A DNA stretch of 64,000 bases from Alisma plantago-aquatica (Eukaryota; Streptophyta; Magnoliopsida; Alismatales; Alismataceae), in assembly GCA_963693085.1 (NCBI GenBank), contig OY856412.1:1062722744-1062786743 (forward strand), given 5' to 3'. Position numbers and translations under genes: made by a program. Under the pieces are notes generated by a model. It did not search any database, was not told where the DNA came from, and saw only the letters and a program-made list of their open reading frames with translations. Shown here piece by piece: positions 1 through 12,525 of the stretch (positions are counted from its first letter, which is position 1; each line of letters begins with the position of its first letter).

Positions 1-265
1 CGTTTCCTCCATACTCCAGTATATGAGCAAATGTCACCATTGTTCTTGGCTAATCCTTGATTCAGATGAATGTTGGAGCTCCTCTGGAGACAAAATACAT
101 AGCGACCTCTTCAAATTACTATGATATGTGATGACACTAGTTTGTACCCTTGCTTCACACCATTTCATAATAGAATACATGTTTGGTGTCAATTTTGTTT
201 TGCAACTCTTAAATTAGAAGAGTTTCTATTAGAAAAATGATTAGTTAGATGGACATTTAGTAATG

Positions 266-292
<27 letters not shown>
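266..292. repeat. (AT)n microsatellite
   Basis: An uninterrupted AT dinucleotide run of about 13.5 units. Confidence 0.95.
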
Positions 293-297
<5 letters not shown>

Positions 298-961
298 GTG
301 TAAGAAATGATAATTAATGCAAAAATAATACATGAACCTCTACCCAAACGTCAAGAAATTTTTTGTCTTGCAAATCTAACTAATGAAGGTGCAATGGAAA
401 ACTGTTAGTGTCTCTAGCCTTCAATCCTAGAAATCATGTCAGAGTACCACGTTCATCACCCACAGGCACATTGTGAAGTCCCCAACAATCATGATGCGTT
501 TTACCCAATGGAGGTTTAATAGATTTATAGCTTGTCAATCCATGACATTTTGTTTCTCTAATTACATGGATACCATTATTTTCTAGAAACAAAGAGTTGC
601 ACATTACAACTTTGTCATAAGAAAAAGAAAGAACTTAATCAAGACATATACATATAACATTAGTATGTACATCCCCAAACATTTTGGCTCGATGAAGATG
701 CTTCCTCATACAATATGATTGCTTCATAGTAGATGAAATGTCTTTTGTATTTTTTTCCTTATTGGTTCAAAAATCTTTCAGTTTCTACACCAAAACTTTC
801 CCTTTCTATCATAAAACACATGTATATTAACATAGAAATATATGAACAAATCAAGAAGTACGCAGTTTTAGTTGCTGAAGAGCACACCATTATTTGTATC
901 TCTAGTAAAATTTGTCCCACTGCTTTGAATCTCTAGGGACCCACCACCTTCTAGAAGTAAA

Positions 962-2275
962 GCATTTAGAATTAAAAAACACCCACCACCTTTTACATTT
1001 CCCAGAATCTTTGTTGCTTTACTATACATTCTCTATGGGGTTGGGTACATGATAAATGGGGGAACTTATTTATTTGGTCCTTACAATATTTGAGTTGAAT
1101 TACTAACAAAGAAGTATTTCAAGAAAAAAATATCTTGCCAAAACAAACTACTTGTAACATGATGTTCAATATCTATAGTAAAGCCTTTGCCAACTTGACA
1201 CCCTAATGCAACACTCTTATTACCTAAAAGTCATATAATTTTGAGATTATTTTGTTGTTGTTCACATGTAGGAATGTAAGAGGGTGGCACATTGTCACCA
1301 TTTTATTTAAACAATGGAGGATTTTTCTTGAAATTTTTGACATATCCTTTAGCGACATCTGTTACTCAAAATATTAGTGCATTTTAGAAATTAGGATACT
1401 ATAGAGACAAATAAGAATATTATTACAACCAACCACTCACATTATAGGTAGTACAAGGATTGGTCACTTAGATAAGCCGTTTACTCTAAAAAAGACATAT
1501 TTCAAAATAAAAATATCATACAAAATAAACTACCTATAGCATGATGTTCAAAATTTCTAATAGATCCTTTGACAACTTGAAACCCTAATGCATCTTTCAT
1601 ATAACCTAAAAAATACAAAATTGTATGTGATTTTGTTGTTTTTCACATGTAGGAATTTAAGAGGGTAGCACATTGTTACCTTTTACTTTAGATAAGGATT
1701 GGTCATTTAGATATGGCAATTCAATTCTAAATGCAGTTTCTAATGACGTGGGTTATTGCTTTGATGGTCTATATATCACATTTATATTAGCTTTACTCTT
1801 CCATAACATTATAATATATATTATAGGAGCAATGCATTTACAAGTAAAAAACACCCACCACCTTCAATGTTTCCCTGAACCTATGTTGCTTTACTCTGAA
1901 TCCGTGGGGTAATAGATACCTTATAAGTGGGGGAAGATATTTCTTTGATCCCTAAAACATTTGAATTGAATTACCAAAAAAGAGAAATTTCAAGATAAAA
2001 GTATATTACTAAAACAAACTACCTGTAGCGTGATGTTCAACATCTGTATTAGAGCCTTTGCCAACTTGACACCCTAATACAGCCCTCGTAGGACCCAAAA
2101 AACATACAATTTTGAGATTATTTTGTTGTTGTTACATGTAGGAATGTAAGAGGATACCACACAATCACCATTTGCTTTAGACAATGATTGGTCATTTAGA
2201 TATGATGATTTACTTATAGATGCAGTTGAGTAATGAGGCATGCTATTGACTTGACGACATATAAGTCACATTTGT
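962..2275. repeat. Three diverged tandem units of about 380-490 bases
   Basis: Three imperfect copies share a series of landmarks in the same order. These are an aaacacccaccacctt block, a blocky aaacaaactac/atgatgttcaa segment, a ccaacttgacaccctaat segment, and an acatgtaggaat(g/t)taagag segment. The last landmark recurs near 1264, 1644 and 2134. The middle copy lacks the first landmark. The copies differ at many positions, so the duplication is old. Function unknown. Confidence 0.75.
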
Positions 2276-2300
2276 ATTTAGATAAGGCGACTAAAAAGAA

Positions 2301-2866
2301 TTAGTGGTCACATGTATTTAACTTGAAAAAATAAATTACATATATTTACCAATTTTTGGACACTATGTTGAATTTTGGCCTTTTCTTTTTCTTTACCTAT
2401 AACATAGGTTGATGTCATACACAAGGTCACATCCAATAATACCAACATATAATCGATGTATACTTACATGCTACAGAGAGCAACAATTGGTCATGTAACC
2501 CAAGTGAACCACTTTCAGAAGGTGTCAAGTCATGTGAGAGGTGAGTGAGTTGATGATCTTGAATGACACTGATATTAGTTAGTGGTTATATGTATTTAAT
2601 TTAAAAATATATGTTTTCCATTTGCTTTGAACACTTCTTTTTTAACCTTTGCTTTTTCTAGAATATTGGCATTTTCTTTTTCTTTACCTGTAACATAAAG
2701 GAATATCATACAAAGGTCATATACAATAAAATTAGTTAATAATATTTAGTATATACTTACGTGCTATGGAGAGCAACAATTTTTCATGTGAACCATGTGA
2801 AGCACTTTCAAAAGGCATGGAGTCACATGAGAGATGGATGACTTGATGATCTTGAATGACACTAGC
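2301..2866. repeat. Two diverged tandem copies of about 280 bases
   Basis: The copies start at about 2301 and 2579, each with ttagtggt(c/t)a. Both contain ttttctttttctttacct, a gagagcaacaatt block and a ttgatgatcttgaatgacact end. No protein motif was recognised on either strand. Confidence 0.75.
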
Positions 2867-3051
2867 ACTAATTTAACTTTCACAATGTACAACTTCACTC
2901 AAGTACTTTAACCTTTTCTTTGGACGCATAGTTTTCAATCAAGTCTATTACATACACATACAAATTACAAAAATATTACAAATATATATAAAACAACATG
3001 AAAAAAGCTAAGTATGGGTTTGTTTTGAATGATGGCAGTACCTTGGAATGC

Positions 3052-3161
3052 TTACTTATGTCTTGGGGCCATAGTTGATAAAGTATGGTCAATTTGTATA
3101 AGGATGCCTATATCTGAGAAAACCCACATGTTTTCATACTCATATTCAAATCCACCATCTC
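3052..3161 (-). pseudogene. CACTA TNP2-like transposase, C-terminal end (separated piece)
   Basis: Read on the minus strand, this segment continues the reading frame of the transposase relic that ends at 28162, on the other side of a 25 kb LTR element. If the inserted element and one copy of the 5-base target duplication are ignored, the frame passes the junction without a shift and stays open for about 34 codons to a TAA at 3052-3054. That agreement, with the perfect duplication, shows the two pieces were one coding region. The assignment to TNP2 rests on the larger piece. Confidence 0.75.
3157..3161. repeat. Target-site duplication (left), atctc
   Basis: Five bases immediately before the LTR start at 3162, identical to 28162-28166 immediately after the far LTR end. 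Five bases is the usual Ty3/Gypsy duplication length. Confidence 0.9.
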
Positions 3162-5479
3162 TGTAACACCCCATCCACAACAAAACACGATTACATGCTA
3201 ACCAGTGTATTACTGAAAATCATGGGAAATTAAAACCGATTTACAACAAGCACCACAAGATGAAGCATATTACATTTGAGCCAACACTTTTCATTTCATA
3301 ACATCTTTCCAGGGTGCTACAACATAATTTCCCATCATCTCTTTACATGAAATAATTGTTTCACATGCTTCTTTACATCAAGGTACATAAACCAAAAACC
3401 GTGCATCGATCATTATACAAGAAACATCGAAAAGCTCTCCCGAAGACCTGTGTGTATAGGGACGACACATATGACTCTACTACTAGACACAAACTATTCC
3501 ACCAGGCACGGTTGCTCTGCATAACATCTGTAGCCACATGATCCTCATCTCGCCAGGCACGTCCACCTAAAAAGGGTTATTAACTGGTGGGGTGAGACAC
3601 ACAGTCCCAATGAGAAACGTAACCCTCTACCAACTTTATAATGATCACAGATAACTAGTATAAGCAGATTATAGGAGCAACATACTGAGCAAAGCTAACT
3701 TTATTAACATTCTTACCTAACTATCAGGAGGCATATAACCAAGCATTTTTTTATGGAACATGATTGACAAGATAAGCCTTATAAGATCTTATCACAAGTT
3801 ATAAAGAACGTACATATAACTACAAGATATAACCGGATCATCTACACAAGCAAGGCCTCAATCAATGTTTTGTGTTTTGCCCTAAGCAATATACTATTCG
3901 GTTGGATTACATTTTATTATTCCCTAAGGAAGTGAGCCGTCCCCTCTCAAATCCAACCTTCGACTGCGAAGCCCAAATCCGATGCCATACAAAGTCAATG
4001 GGAGAGCCAAACTCCATGACCTCACCTCTTCATGGTCAGTGCACGATAACCAAAGCAGGACCGCAATCTCTTGCTTGAGGGGCCTCAGTCACAGGGTTAT
4101 CTCACACAGTCTACCCTTTGTATCATGAGCCACGAGCCTATTCACTGGGCTCCTGAGCCACGAATGCATTCATGCTCCTTCACACTAAGCCATGGGCCTG
4201 ATCACCATGCTCTTATACACATCTTGAGTCCACAACCGCAGTTGCAATATGATCCTCCTATTTTCAGCTTGGAGAAACCTCACATATTCAACAATATGTG
4301 CTCCGATTTAACCCACAGGAGAACCCATTTCACCATCACCTAATTACTAATGATGATGGATCTATGGCCAGAGAAAACTACATGAAAGGTTCTACTTGCC
4401 ATTAATAAATACATTTTAAGCGGATTGCAAGATTCAACTAAGTTATGTAACATGTAAACTAAAACATAAGTAAACAACAAAGATCTCATTGTCGGGTGTT
4501 ACATTGTCACTCTTACTTTTCAAAGCCAACATTACATATTACCACTTGGCCTCTTGCCAATCATCAAGATCCATCTCAAGGATCAACATCACTAGGACTC
4601 AATCCCATCATCACAAAATGTCACTGCTTCTCAAGGCTTACATCATCACCATGGGATAGCAATCCCTTCTCTCAACGTCAGAGGATAACAACTCAACTTG
4701 GCACTCAGCCTTTATCAGGTCTGCAGACCTTCCACATCATACTGGTGATACATGTTATCTCATCAACAAGGATTGTCATCATTGAGTGTTATACATAACA
4801 CATATTCCTCATAGATCTTACCTGGCAATGAACTCATTGGATACATCTGTATGGTTAGTATACATATTGAGAGAGATAATTGAATCACCAGACATAGATC
4901 TTTATGATTATCATGCTATTAGGACTGAAGGTACATGATTGGATCAACATCCATGATTATAACTACATGAAGCACAAAGCTATCTTGTAAACGAATTACA
5001 TTATTGTAATCAAACCAAGAGCATTCACTATGCCCTATATCTCATGAACATATCTTTGATTATCATGTCATTAAGATTAAGGTTTATAGCATTGGAATAT
5101 TCTTCCATCATTATGAACATATGCATCTTAATTTCATAACTGGTGTATTAATCAATACACACCACTGCTATCATGTCAGGGGTATCCCACCATACTCTGC
5201 ATCTCAAGTTATTAAGAACATCATCCCTAAAGATTTATCATTAAGGATCATACACCATGATCCACCATCGAACTTTATCAGAGGTTCATCTATCATTAAC
5301 CATAGGTAACCACTATACAAGGTTCACAACTTATCTCATCATAGCTCATCATAATCAAAGGTGTGATCTCAAGATAAAATACATAGGGTTATCAGGTTAG
5401 GGAACAACCCTCATTAAAGCATCTCATACCCTCACCAAAAGGGGTATCAGGTAGGGTACCAACCCTCACCCAAGGTTGT

Positions 5480-7060
5480 CGGCTACAAGCAGGACCTGTA
5501 TCCATGCATAAAGGGAGGGTATCGTGCAACTAGAGCTATGAGCTATATCGTGCATCCATGTGCATGGTGATATCAGACAACCAGGTACAAGGGTACATGT
5601 CATGCAACACATGGGCGTCACATATTACCCAAAACCCTATCACCCATTAGGGTTAGGGTTTCATACTGAGAAACCCTCAACACTCTATCACCTAGGGCCA
5701 TATCGGTCAAGGACATGATGCCTAAAGCAGTCTTTCATCCAACTAGGGTTTGGGACCCTATAACGGTCAAGGTATCATGCCATCCAAGGATCAACTTACA
5801 TCGTCCAAGATTCTATACCACCCAAGTTCAACACATGTATCGGCCAAGCCTTCAACCCTAGAACCATCTAAGCAATCAACCTCATGCTCATGCTTGTTAA
5901 CCAACCAAAAGGGAAGCATGTGTCGGGCAAAGCATATCGGCCAAGACATCACATCCCTAAACAAGGTATCAGCCAAGCACTTGATCCATTGCGTCACCCA
6001 ACTAGCACATACACTACATGCTTATCTCGGGTTAGGGTTTGTGATATTGGCCAAGACCTCCATGGGTGTGTGTCGGGAAAGCTAGGGTGTCGGGTTATGA
6101 TCTTCACCAAGGCATATCGGGTGGGGATGCTAGCATCACTCAAAAGCTCAAACAAGGAAGCATCGTGTAAAGCCAACAAGGCCATATTGCCCAACACATC
6201 ATAACGACCAACTCATCATATCGTGCAACACTTAACTAACTCATCTATCAAGCACCATATCGGGCGAGGGGTCTATAAGGAACCAACCACCCATAACGCC
6301 CAAGAACACCACCTATCAGTCACCTAGGGTTAGAGAAACCTTATCATCCAAGGCTCCATATCAGGCAACTAGAGTTAGGATCACCCTATTGACCTAGTAA
6401 GCTTATCACCCCAAACTAGGGTTAGGGCACCCATATCGTCCAAGGCACTACTTCTAGGGCTATCGCCCACCCAAAGGATTAGCTTATGAGTTTCCTAAAC
6501 CATCAAAGGGATCACCACCATAACACCTAAGATATCATCGAAGGGTTTAACCCCAAGAGCATGTCGTGCAACAAAGGTAGACCATCAACTCACCACTAAA
6601 GATCAACACTTCATATCGGTCAAAGGTCCAAGTAGGTATCAACCACCCATATCGTCCAAACCATAAACCCTAGGGTAGGAAAAGGATATCGATCACCACA
6701 CCATATCGTACAATCGTACCAAAAGTTGGATCACCTCTTAACAACCAAGTGAGAGGGGTCTTGCACAACCTTTAGCATAACAAGCAACAAGGGTAGAGCA
6801 ACACCCTATCGGCCAACCAACTCAACCTAATGTCCAAACACCTAGACCATAGATTCACCCTTCATCAACCAAGGAGAGAGAGGGGTTTTGCCCAAGATAC
6901 TAGAGCATGGATCACCTCTCAAGTCCAAGGGATATCATTCATGTGCCAACAACCAAAACAAGACCTAACGGGCAAGGCACTATATCGTGCAACCATTGTA
7001 TCGTGCAGGCACCCTATCGGGTGGTTCATCTTCAACCTCAAGTCACCAAAAACTATTATG
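5480..7060. repeat. Dispersed array of a TATCG(g/t)(c/g)CAA-type motif within the LTR
   Basis: A short CpG-containing motif recurs more than twenty times in 1.6 kb, in forms such as tatcggccaag, tatcgtgcaac, tatcgtccaag and tatcggtcaag. Spacing is irregular. Many variants have tattg or tatca where the CpG has decayed. The second LTR carries the same array at about 25200-26740. Confidence 0.7.
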
Positions 7061-7680
7061 CACAAGATAAACAAGAATAAGACAGTAATAAAACGTGACC
7101 ATTTCTATTAGATCAGATCCCAAATTCCATATATATAACTATCATGGAGAAAAGTACCAAATTAATTACAAGAACCAATATGTGCACATAAGAAGGGTGA
7201 ACATAATAGAGATGATTAAGAGTTATGTAACCCGCCTTAAGAGGATCTCCATGAATGGCATCTAGATCCTTGGTACAAGCAGAAACACACGTTCCTCTCC
7301 AAGAACATCACCCATCCAAAGCTCGAAACATGCCTTCGACACCATCATCATCACCAGAAACAAAGGAAAAAGAAGGAGAAGATACCATGGTTATGTATAG
7401 CTCAAGAAGAAGAAAAGAGGGGATATAACTGCGGATTTGCCTTCTCACATCAAGGGCCTATCCATGGCCGAGAGGGGAAGAGGAAGGTGAAGAAGAAAGC
7501 ACAAGGAAAAGCTAGCAAAGAAGCATGACTCACCAAGGTCGGATCTTGAGCAAGGAGTTTCCATGGCCAAGGAGCTCACCCCTCCAAGCTCCATGGAAGT
7601 CTTCCTTAGCTCCCATGCTCGTCCCAACAGGAAGGGGGAGGAAGGTGGACGAAAGGGATCATTTGGTCAAGGAGGAAGGG

Positions 7681-7690
7681 AGTTATATAC
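7681..7690 (-). promoter_or_regulatory. Candidate TATA box of the long LTR
   Basis: On the minus strand the sequence reads gtatataact, about 750 bases into the LTR in the element's own direction, a plausible U3 length. The same sequence is kept in the other LTR at 27403-27412. Inferred from sequence and position only. Confidence 0.4.
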
Positions 7691-8444
7691 ACCATGGAAG
7701 AGAGAGGTAGCAAGGGAGATGTGTCATAACCACATAAACCAAGGTGCCACTTGCTCTTGCACTTAATGCCACTTGTTGTCACCCTAGCAGCTCATGCATG
7801 GCCTGGTGATACACTCTAGAATGTGTATCACGCAGCTGGGCAACTGACATGGCCGATACACCCATCTTGGGTGACATACCTCCATGCCATAGCCGATATA
7901 CTAAAGGACAAGGTGGCATATGCGTCACATATATGTTATAAAGATCATATAGAGATGTCACTCCTCATCAAACATACAAACAAGGTGCACCAACCTCCAT
8001 ACTCGTACTAGGTGATGCCAAACAGAAGCAAGAAGACTCTAGAGCTGATAAATTGCATATTGACCCTCCACTTTGGGAAATTTGCAATTTACACCAAAAC
8101 TAGCACATAAAGCACAAGCATCAACCAACCAACCAAGCTCAAACTTGTAACATAGGTCCTCTACAAGGCGCCCCACAACATTATTCTCTTTCTAATGATG
8201 CTAGAGAACTAAAGGCATGCTCTACATGTGACATATTGCAATATAACCCCTTACTTTGGGTAAATTGCACTTTGGTCCAAAATAAGCAGACATTGCTCAA
8301 ACAACATCCAAACGGGACCAAACTGGAAACATGAGCTTGTCACATGATATCAAAACATCTTAAGAGATTAGATTAAGGTTATAAGAACCTTTCATAAGCA
8401 AAGAAAAGAGGGTTAGCCCAAAACTTCGGTCAGGGGCCTTACAA

Positions 8445-8475
8445 GACATAAACCCCTAACAAGGATTTCGTCCCC
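8445..8475 (-). promoter_or_regulatory. Polypurine-tract region of the long-LTR element
   Basis: On the minus strand this reads ATTTCGGGGACGAAAT followed by TTAGGGGTTT directly before the LTR start. That arrangement is characteristic of Tekay/Del-type chromovirus 3' ends and fixes the element's orientation. Confidence 0.7.
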
Positions 8476-11023
8476 GAAATTCCGAGCGGAAAGAAGACGG
8501 GTGTTACTCGCGCATCACATCATACAACTCCGCAAAGCTCCTAGGTGTCACAGATCTGTGTCCAACATAATTTCTCTTCTCCCAGAGCCACTCAGGGTTT
8601 CCTTGTACTGGTCTCTTATATACTGAACATCACATGCAACTTGTATTGTTCAGGTATCAGTTCCTTTTGCTGATATCTCACCTTCCTTATTACGTTTCCG
8701 CTGAGCTACTCTGATCTCACATGCTCGACACTTGATCTTCGCATAACTTGTATCACTATCCTTCTGTCGTACATGTTCCAACTACTCCTTCTTCTTTCAT
8801 AAGGGATGTCTCTAATCCAAGGGAGATCTATCTCAGAAGAGGTTATCACAAGATACATACTCTACAAAACACATGCATGCATAAGACATGGCTCATAAGG
8901 CACCTCACTATGTATCGCTTAAGGCTCAACATAAAAGGAGTTAAACATTTTGGGTTAACAACAACCACATCATCTCAGTTTCAAGCCTATCATGTGTTCA
9001 TGTTAGCTCTCAAGAGCACAACGAGTACCAACTCAGATGGTAACATATATGCACTATCTCAACTGATCAGGATAGGATTCTCAACCCTTGTTCATCCATC
9101 TCTAACCGCTGCACATCCCGCCTAGATCTTTCGTTACTCAAAACTTAGCTAGGACTTGTCAAGGAATCAAGCTCAACATGATAAACTTTTCCAAGGTGAC
9201 CTCACCGCACTTCCTTTTTCTTGGGTGCATACCTTCTGAAGTCATGTTTATGTGGAGCATAAACCCCTAACACGTGATAGCCATACCATAGGCACTTAGC
9301 CAGGTCAAATTCAAAGCTAACTTCTCCATTTGAGACCACTTCACACCTTTCCAAGGATATCCATTTCTGGGATTATATCGATCCCTGATATGTCAAGTGG
9401 AAAGAGATTCTCTTGACTATCAAGTCCAGGAAAAATAGGGATACAAGAAGGATATACCTCATCATCCACAACCGGGTCATCAACAAGGTGCTTAACAATA
9501 GGCTGTCTTTCTCCTGACTAACAGGAAGGAAACATCTTCCAAACGTACTAAAAGCGCTCAAAGGAGGGTACATCTTGAACTGGATCAACTAGAGCAGATA
9601 AGAGGCAAGAAGAAGACAAAGCAGAATGGAGTGACTCCATTCAACCTGCCAGCACACCCTGGTCATCTCACCATTTCTGGTCAGCTCATGCCTCGAGATC
9701 TAACTGTTGCATGTTGCCATCTACTGCCTGGTCAAACCATCCAGTCCTCACTTGCTTATCCTTATCATCATTCCTCTGTGATGTTGGTCTGCTGCCTCAA
9801 GGGTCACCATATAGATCCAAACTCCAAAACAAGCTTCCAGCTTGTGGGTTCAAGGTCAAGGATGATATATCCAAACGGTTCACCATCTTACTTCTACGAT
9901 CTAGGCATCTTGATTCTCAACCTCTTCTCAGAAGGCATGCCAAGAGGATCCTACCGTCATCATCTATCACATACCTCTTCATCTTGGAAACCAAAGTCCA
10001 AGATCAGCTGATACTTTTCGAAGTATCCAAACAACGATCACTTCAAAAGCACACATATCAAGTGACACAAGGTCCACTTGACTGCCACTCCCTCGAAAGG
10101 AAGGGATGCAAAGGAATACACTCCTCCCATCAACCCATAAAAATCTATTATTTCATATCAAAGGGGAGGATATTATCACTTTCTTTGATCCTTACATGAG
10201 TTTTCAACCGTTTATGGATCGTTAAACCTTGTTCCCTCTGGTTTTATCCTATTTCTTCTTGGTTTCCTTGCACTTAGCACAAGAATCATCAAGACCATTA
10301 CATGTTGTTACTCTTTTTCTCTTGTTGTCGTTTCATCATCATATTCATGATTATATCAGATTTTTGTTTTCTTTTTGTGAAAAAAAGATCATTACTCTTC
10401 ACATATTCTTTATTGAACGGGGATCATCTCCCTTGTTCTCTTTTTCTTATCACGAATTTGCACTTTATACTTTCTCATTTATGCTTATGTTTATTGGTTG
10501 GTCTAAGATTATCTCAGGTTCCATCTTATTTACTCATCACTTGTTCTTCTCTTTCCTCTAACTTTATCTTGTGTGAGTTTTATGCTTTTACTTACCTCAT
10601 GATCATAGGTTAATCTGTCTTTTGTCACGTATATCTCTTGAGATTATGGTTTCAAGAACTTATCTCATCATATTCTTATACAGATTTAGGTTTCATAGAA
10701 CCTTTATTTCCTCTTTTGATTACAAAGCATCCATGTATCAAGAGGTTATGGTGCATTTCAAATCCCTTTATAACAAGATGAAGGTATTAGCATCATATTC
10801 TTGATTTGTTATGCTCTTTAGATTGCTCCAGAATGACTACTTGATCAAAGTAATCAAGGAGGAAACAATCTAATGCTCCATACTTACCTTTGTCTTCAAT
10901 ATTTGAATACCTGGCCACGACATCAAGTACCAAGATTAGGTAGTAGGCACCATATTTTATGTCACGGTCCAACCTTAGACACCATCCTAATCCTAGTCCT
11001 AGTGTCCTTGTAGACTCACCGAT

Positions 11024-11041
11024 CCCAAAACTCTGATACCA
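11024..11041 (-). promoter_or_regulatory. Primer-binding site, tRNA-iMet type
   Basis: On the minus strand TGGTATCAGAG begins five bases after the LTR end at 11047. It is complementary to the 3' end of initiator methionine tRNA. It places the 5' LTR on the right and shows the element runs on the minus strand. Confidence 0.85.
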
Positions 11042-11046
11042 AACAC

Positions 11047-11321
11047 TGTAACACCCCATACACAACAAAACACGATTATATGCTAACCAAAAGATTACCA
11101 AAAATCACGGGAAATTAAAACCGATTTACAACAAGCACCACAAGATGAAGCATATTACATTTAAGTCAACACTTTTCATTTCATAACATCTTTTCAGGGT
11201 GCTACAACATAATTTCCCATCATCTCTTTACATGAAATAACTGTTTCACATGCTGCTTTACATCAAGGTACATAAACCGAAAACCGTACATCAATCATTA
11301 TACAAGAAACATAAAAAAACT
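11047..11321 (-). repeat. Long terminal repeat (5' LTR), first part before the nested insertion
   Basis: It begins tgtaacacccc and follows the left LTR for 275 bases up to the insertion point of the Athila-like element. The rest resumes at 23154. Confidence 0.88.
11317..11321. repeat. Target-site duplication of the inner element (left), aaact
   Basis: It pairs with aagct at 23149-23153 with one mismatch. The uninterrupted LTR has a single aagct here (3432-3436), so the left copy probably mutated after insertion. Confidence 0.75.
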
Positions 11322-11563
11322 TGATGAATGCATATTCATCATGGAATTCAATTATCACTTTGGGACAAATTTAACGCTATATATACTATTTCACTCATTA
11401 AATATCAATATGAATCATAATGTGCAAAACTACTTAATTGATTTGATTATCAAGGTTTTAACTAAATATTGTTGATTTAATGCAGGTCTTGATAAAGATG
11501 AACAATCAGCTGGGGCCCACCTTCATTCACCCTTGGTTTTGACCAATCGATCTAACCAAGCAA

Positions 11564-11771
11564 GACCGTTTGAGCCCATTCGGTCTCAAGAATGTTTGAA
11601 CCCATTCAGTCTCAAGACCGTTTGAACCCATTTGGTCTCAAGATCGTTTGAGCCCATTCGCTCTCAAGACCGTTTGAGTCCAAATGGTCTCAAGACCATT
11701 TGAGCCCATTCAGTCTCAAGACCATTTGAGTCCAAATGGTCTCAAGACCATTTGAGTCCAAATGGTATCAA
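11564..11771 (+). repeat. 26-base array, 8 units, in the 5' LTR
   Basis: Eight consecutive 26-base units start ga(c/t)c(g/a)tttgag and end tctcaa. At each junction the sequence ttgagacc pairs with ggtctcaa of the next boundary, so the array is a chain of imperfect inverted repeats. The other LTR has nine units at 21147-21380. Single gaccgtttgag-like motifs continue to about 12130. Confidence 0.9.
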
Positions 11772-12171
11772 GATCGAAAGGCCAAGTGCAGACCGTTTAC
11801 CGACTGTGAGAAAACCGAATAAAAGACTTCAAGATAGTTTGCTTCATCTTGAACGAAGATCGAATGAGCAGCGTTTTGAATACGAAGACCGTTTGAGCTA
11901 ATGAAGAATGATCGCTGCATGCAAACCGTTTGCAACCACGTGAAGTCCATTCAGTATACAAGACCGTTTGCTGAAGTGCAACAAATATGAAAACCGAATG
12001 GAGCATTACGCAAGACCGTTTGAAGCTGCTGCTATCAAAATCGTTTAAGCCAATTGCATGCAAAATGATTGGACACCAAACCGAGAGAGAAAAACCGTTT
12101 GAGCAAAATAAATATATGCCAAACCGTTTGGACTGAAAACACACCAAAAACATGAAGACCAGCCCCGTGCC

Positions 12172-12179
12172 TATAAATA
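12172..12179 (+). promoter_or_regulatory. Candidate TATA box of the 5' LTR
   Basis: The sequence is tataaata within gcctataaatagg, about 850 bases into the LTR. It aligns with tatatata at 21781-21788 in the 3' LTR. Confidence 0.55.
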
Positions 12180-12525
12180 GGACCAATAGGGTCCCCTTTT
12201 GAGGCATCAGTTCCGGGACGCCGAAAGGCTGCCTGTATACAGGTCCGATCCAAATACAGTGCCATCTGCGCTAGTTTCATTCCACCTACTGTACGTGTTG
12301 CAACCAAGGAGGCTGAGGAGAGAAGGAAGATAGAGTGAGGGAGACTGTCCGGTCTATCTTGGCAACTCCCATTCGCGTCCAGATCTACTCCGACATGACG
12401 TAGAAGGCTATAACTTCTTCACCGAGCTGCGACTACCTTCTACACCGAGCTCATGACGAATTTATATCTCTTTCTCATTCTTCTTATTTCTCACATAAGG
12501 AGTGAATAGTACCTTTTTTTGGGGT

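Larger units (their letters stand above)
1..3051. other. AT-rich left flank, no gene recognised
   Basis: I see no convincing gene in this stretch. Short open frames exist (for example 733-936 and 1673-1912), but they have no recognisable motif and fall in low-complexity AT-rich sequence. It holds a dinucleotide repeat and two sets of diverged tandem duplications, listed separately. It adjoins the C-terminal end of a minus-strand CACTA transposase, so part of it may be the downstream part of that transposon. I could not find the CACTA terminal repeat or a TNP1-type partner gene. Confidence 0.5.
3162..8444 (-). repeat. Long terminal repeat (3' LTR of the minus-strand element), 5,283 bases
   Basis: The sequence starts tgtaacacccc and ends ccttaca, giving TG...CA termini in both readings. 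It matches 11047-11321 plus 23154-28161 along its whole length, and both LTRs come to 5,283 bases. It is uninterrupted, so it preserves the empty target of the Athila-like insertion (aagct at 3432-3436). Several short open frames inside it (for example 5750-6085 and 5884-6204) are also present only as LTR sequence and show no protein motif. Confidence 0.9.
8445..11046 (-). other. Internal domain of the long-LTR element, no intact coding region
   Basis: Only 2.6 kb lies between the two LTRs. Next to the primer site (about 10200-11046, read on the minus strand) it is an A-rich leader that resembles the leader of the related element at 34823-35650. Both share, for example, the sequence taatcttagaccaacc. 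No gag, protease, reverse transcriptase or integrase motif could be recognised on the minus strand. Open frames on the plus strand (9631-10199, 10229-10613) carry no motif and are probably chance. A normal autonomous chromovirus would have 4-5 kb of gag-pol here. Confidence 0.65.

Noticed and set aside
5750..6204. Overlapping open frames of about 110 codons on both strands
   Set aside because: They lie in LTR sequence, have no motif, and the other LTR has different open frames at the equivalent place.
5640..6420. agggttagggttt words resembling telomere repeats
   Set aside because: Only one or two units at a time, scattered within the LTR and not the plant TTTAGGG array; treated as chance words.
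9631..10613. Plus-strand open frames of 100-160 codons in the long-LTR element's internal domain
   Set aside because: They run against the direction of the element and show no protein motif; the sequence is pyrimidine-rich because the minus-strand leader is A-rich.
11797..12307. Minus-strand open frames in the inner LTR, partly repeated at 21424-21762
   Set aside because: Both are LTR sequence rich in the 26-base motif and its relatives; antisense to the element with no domain.
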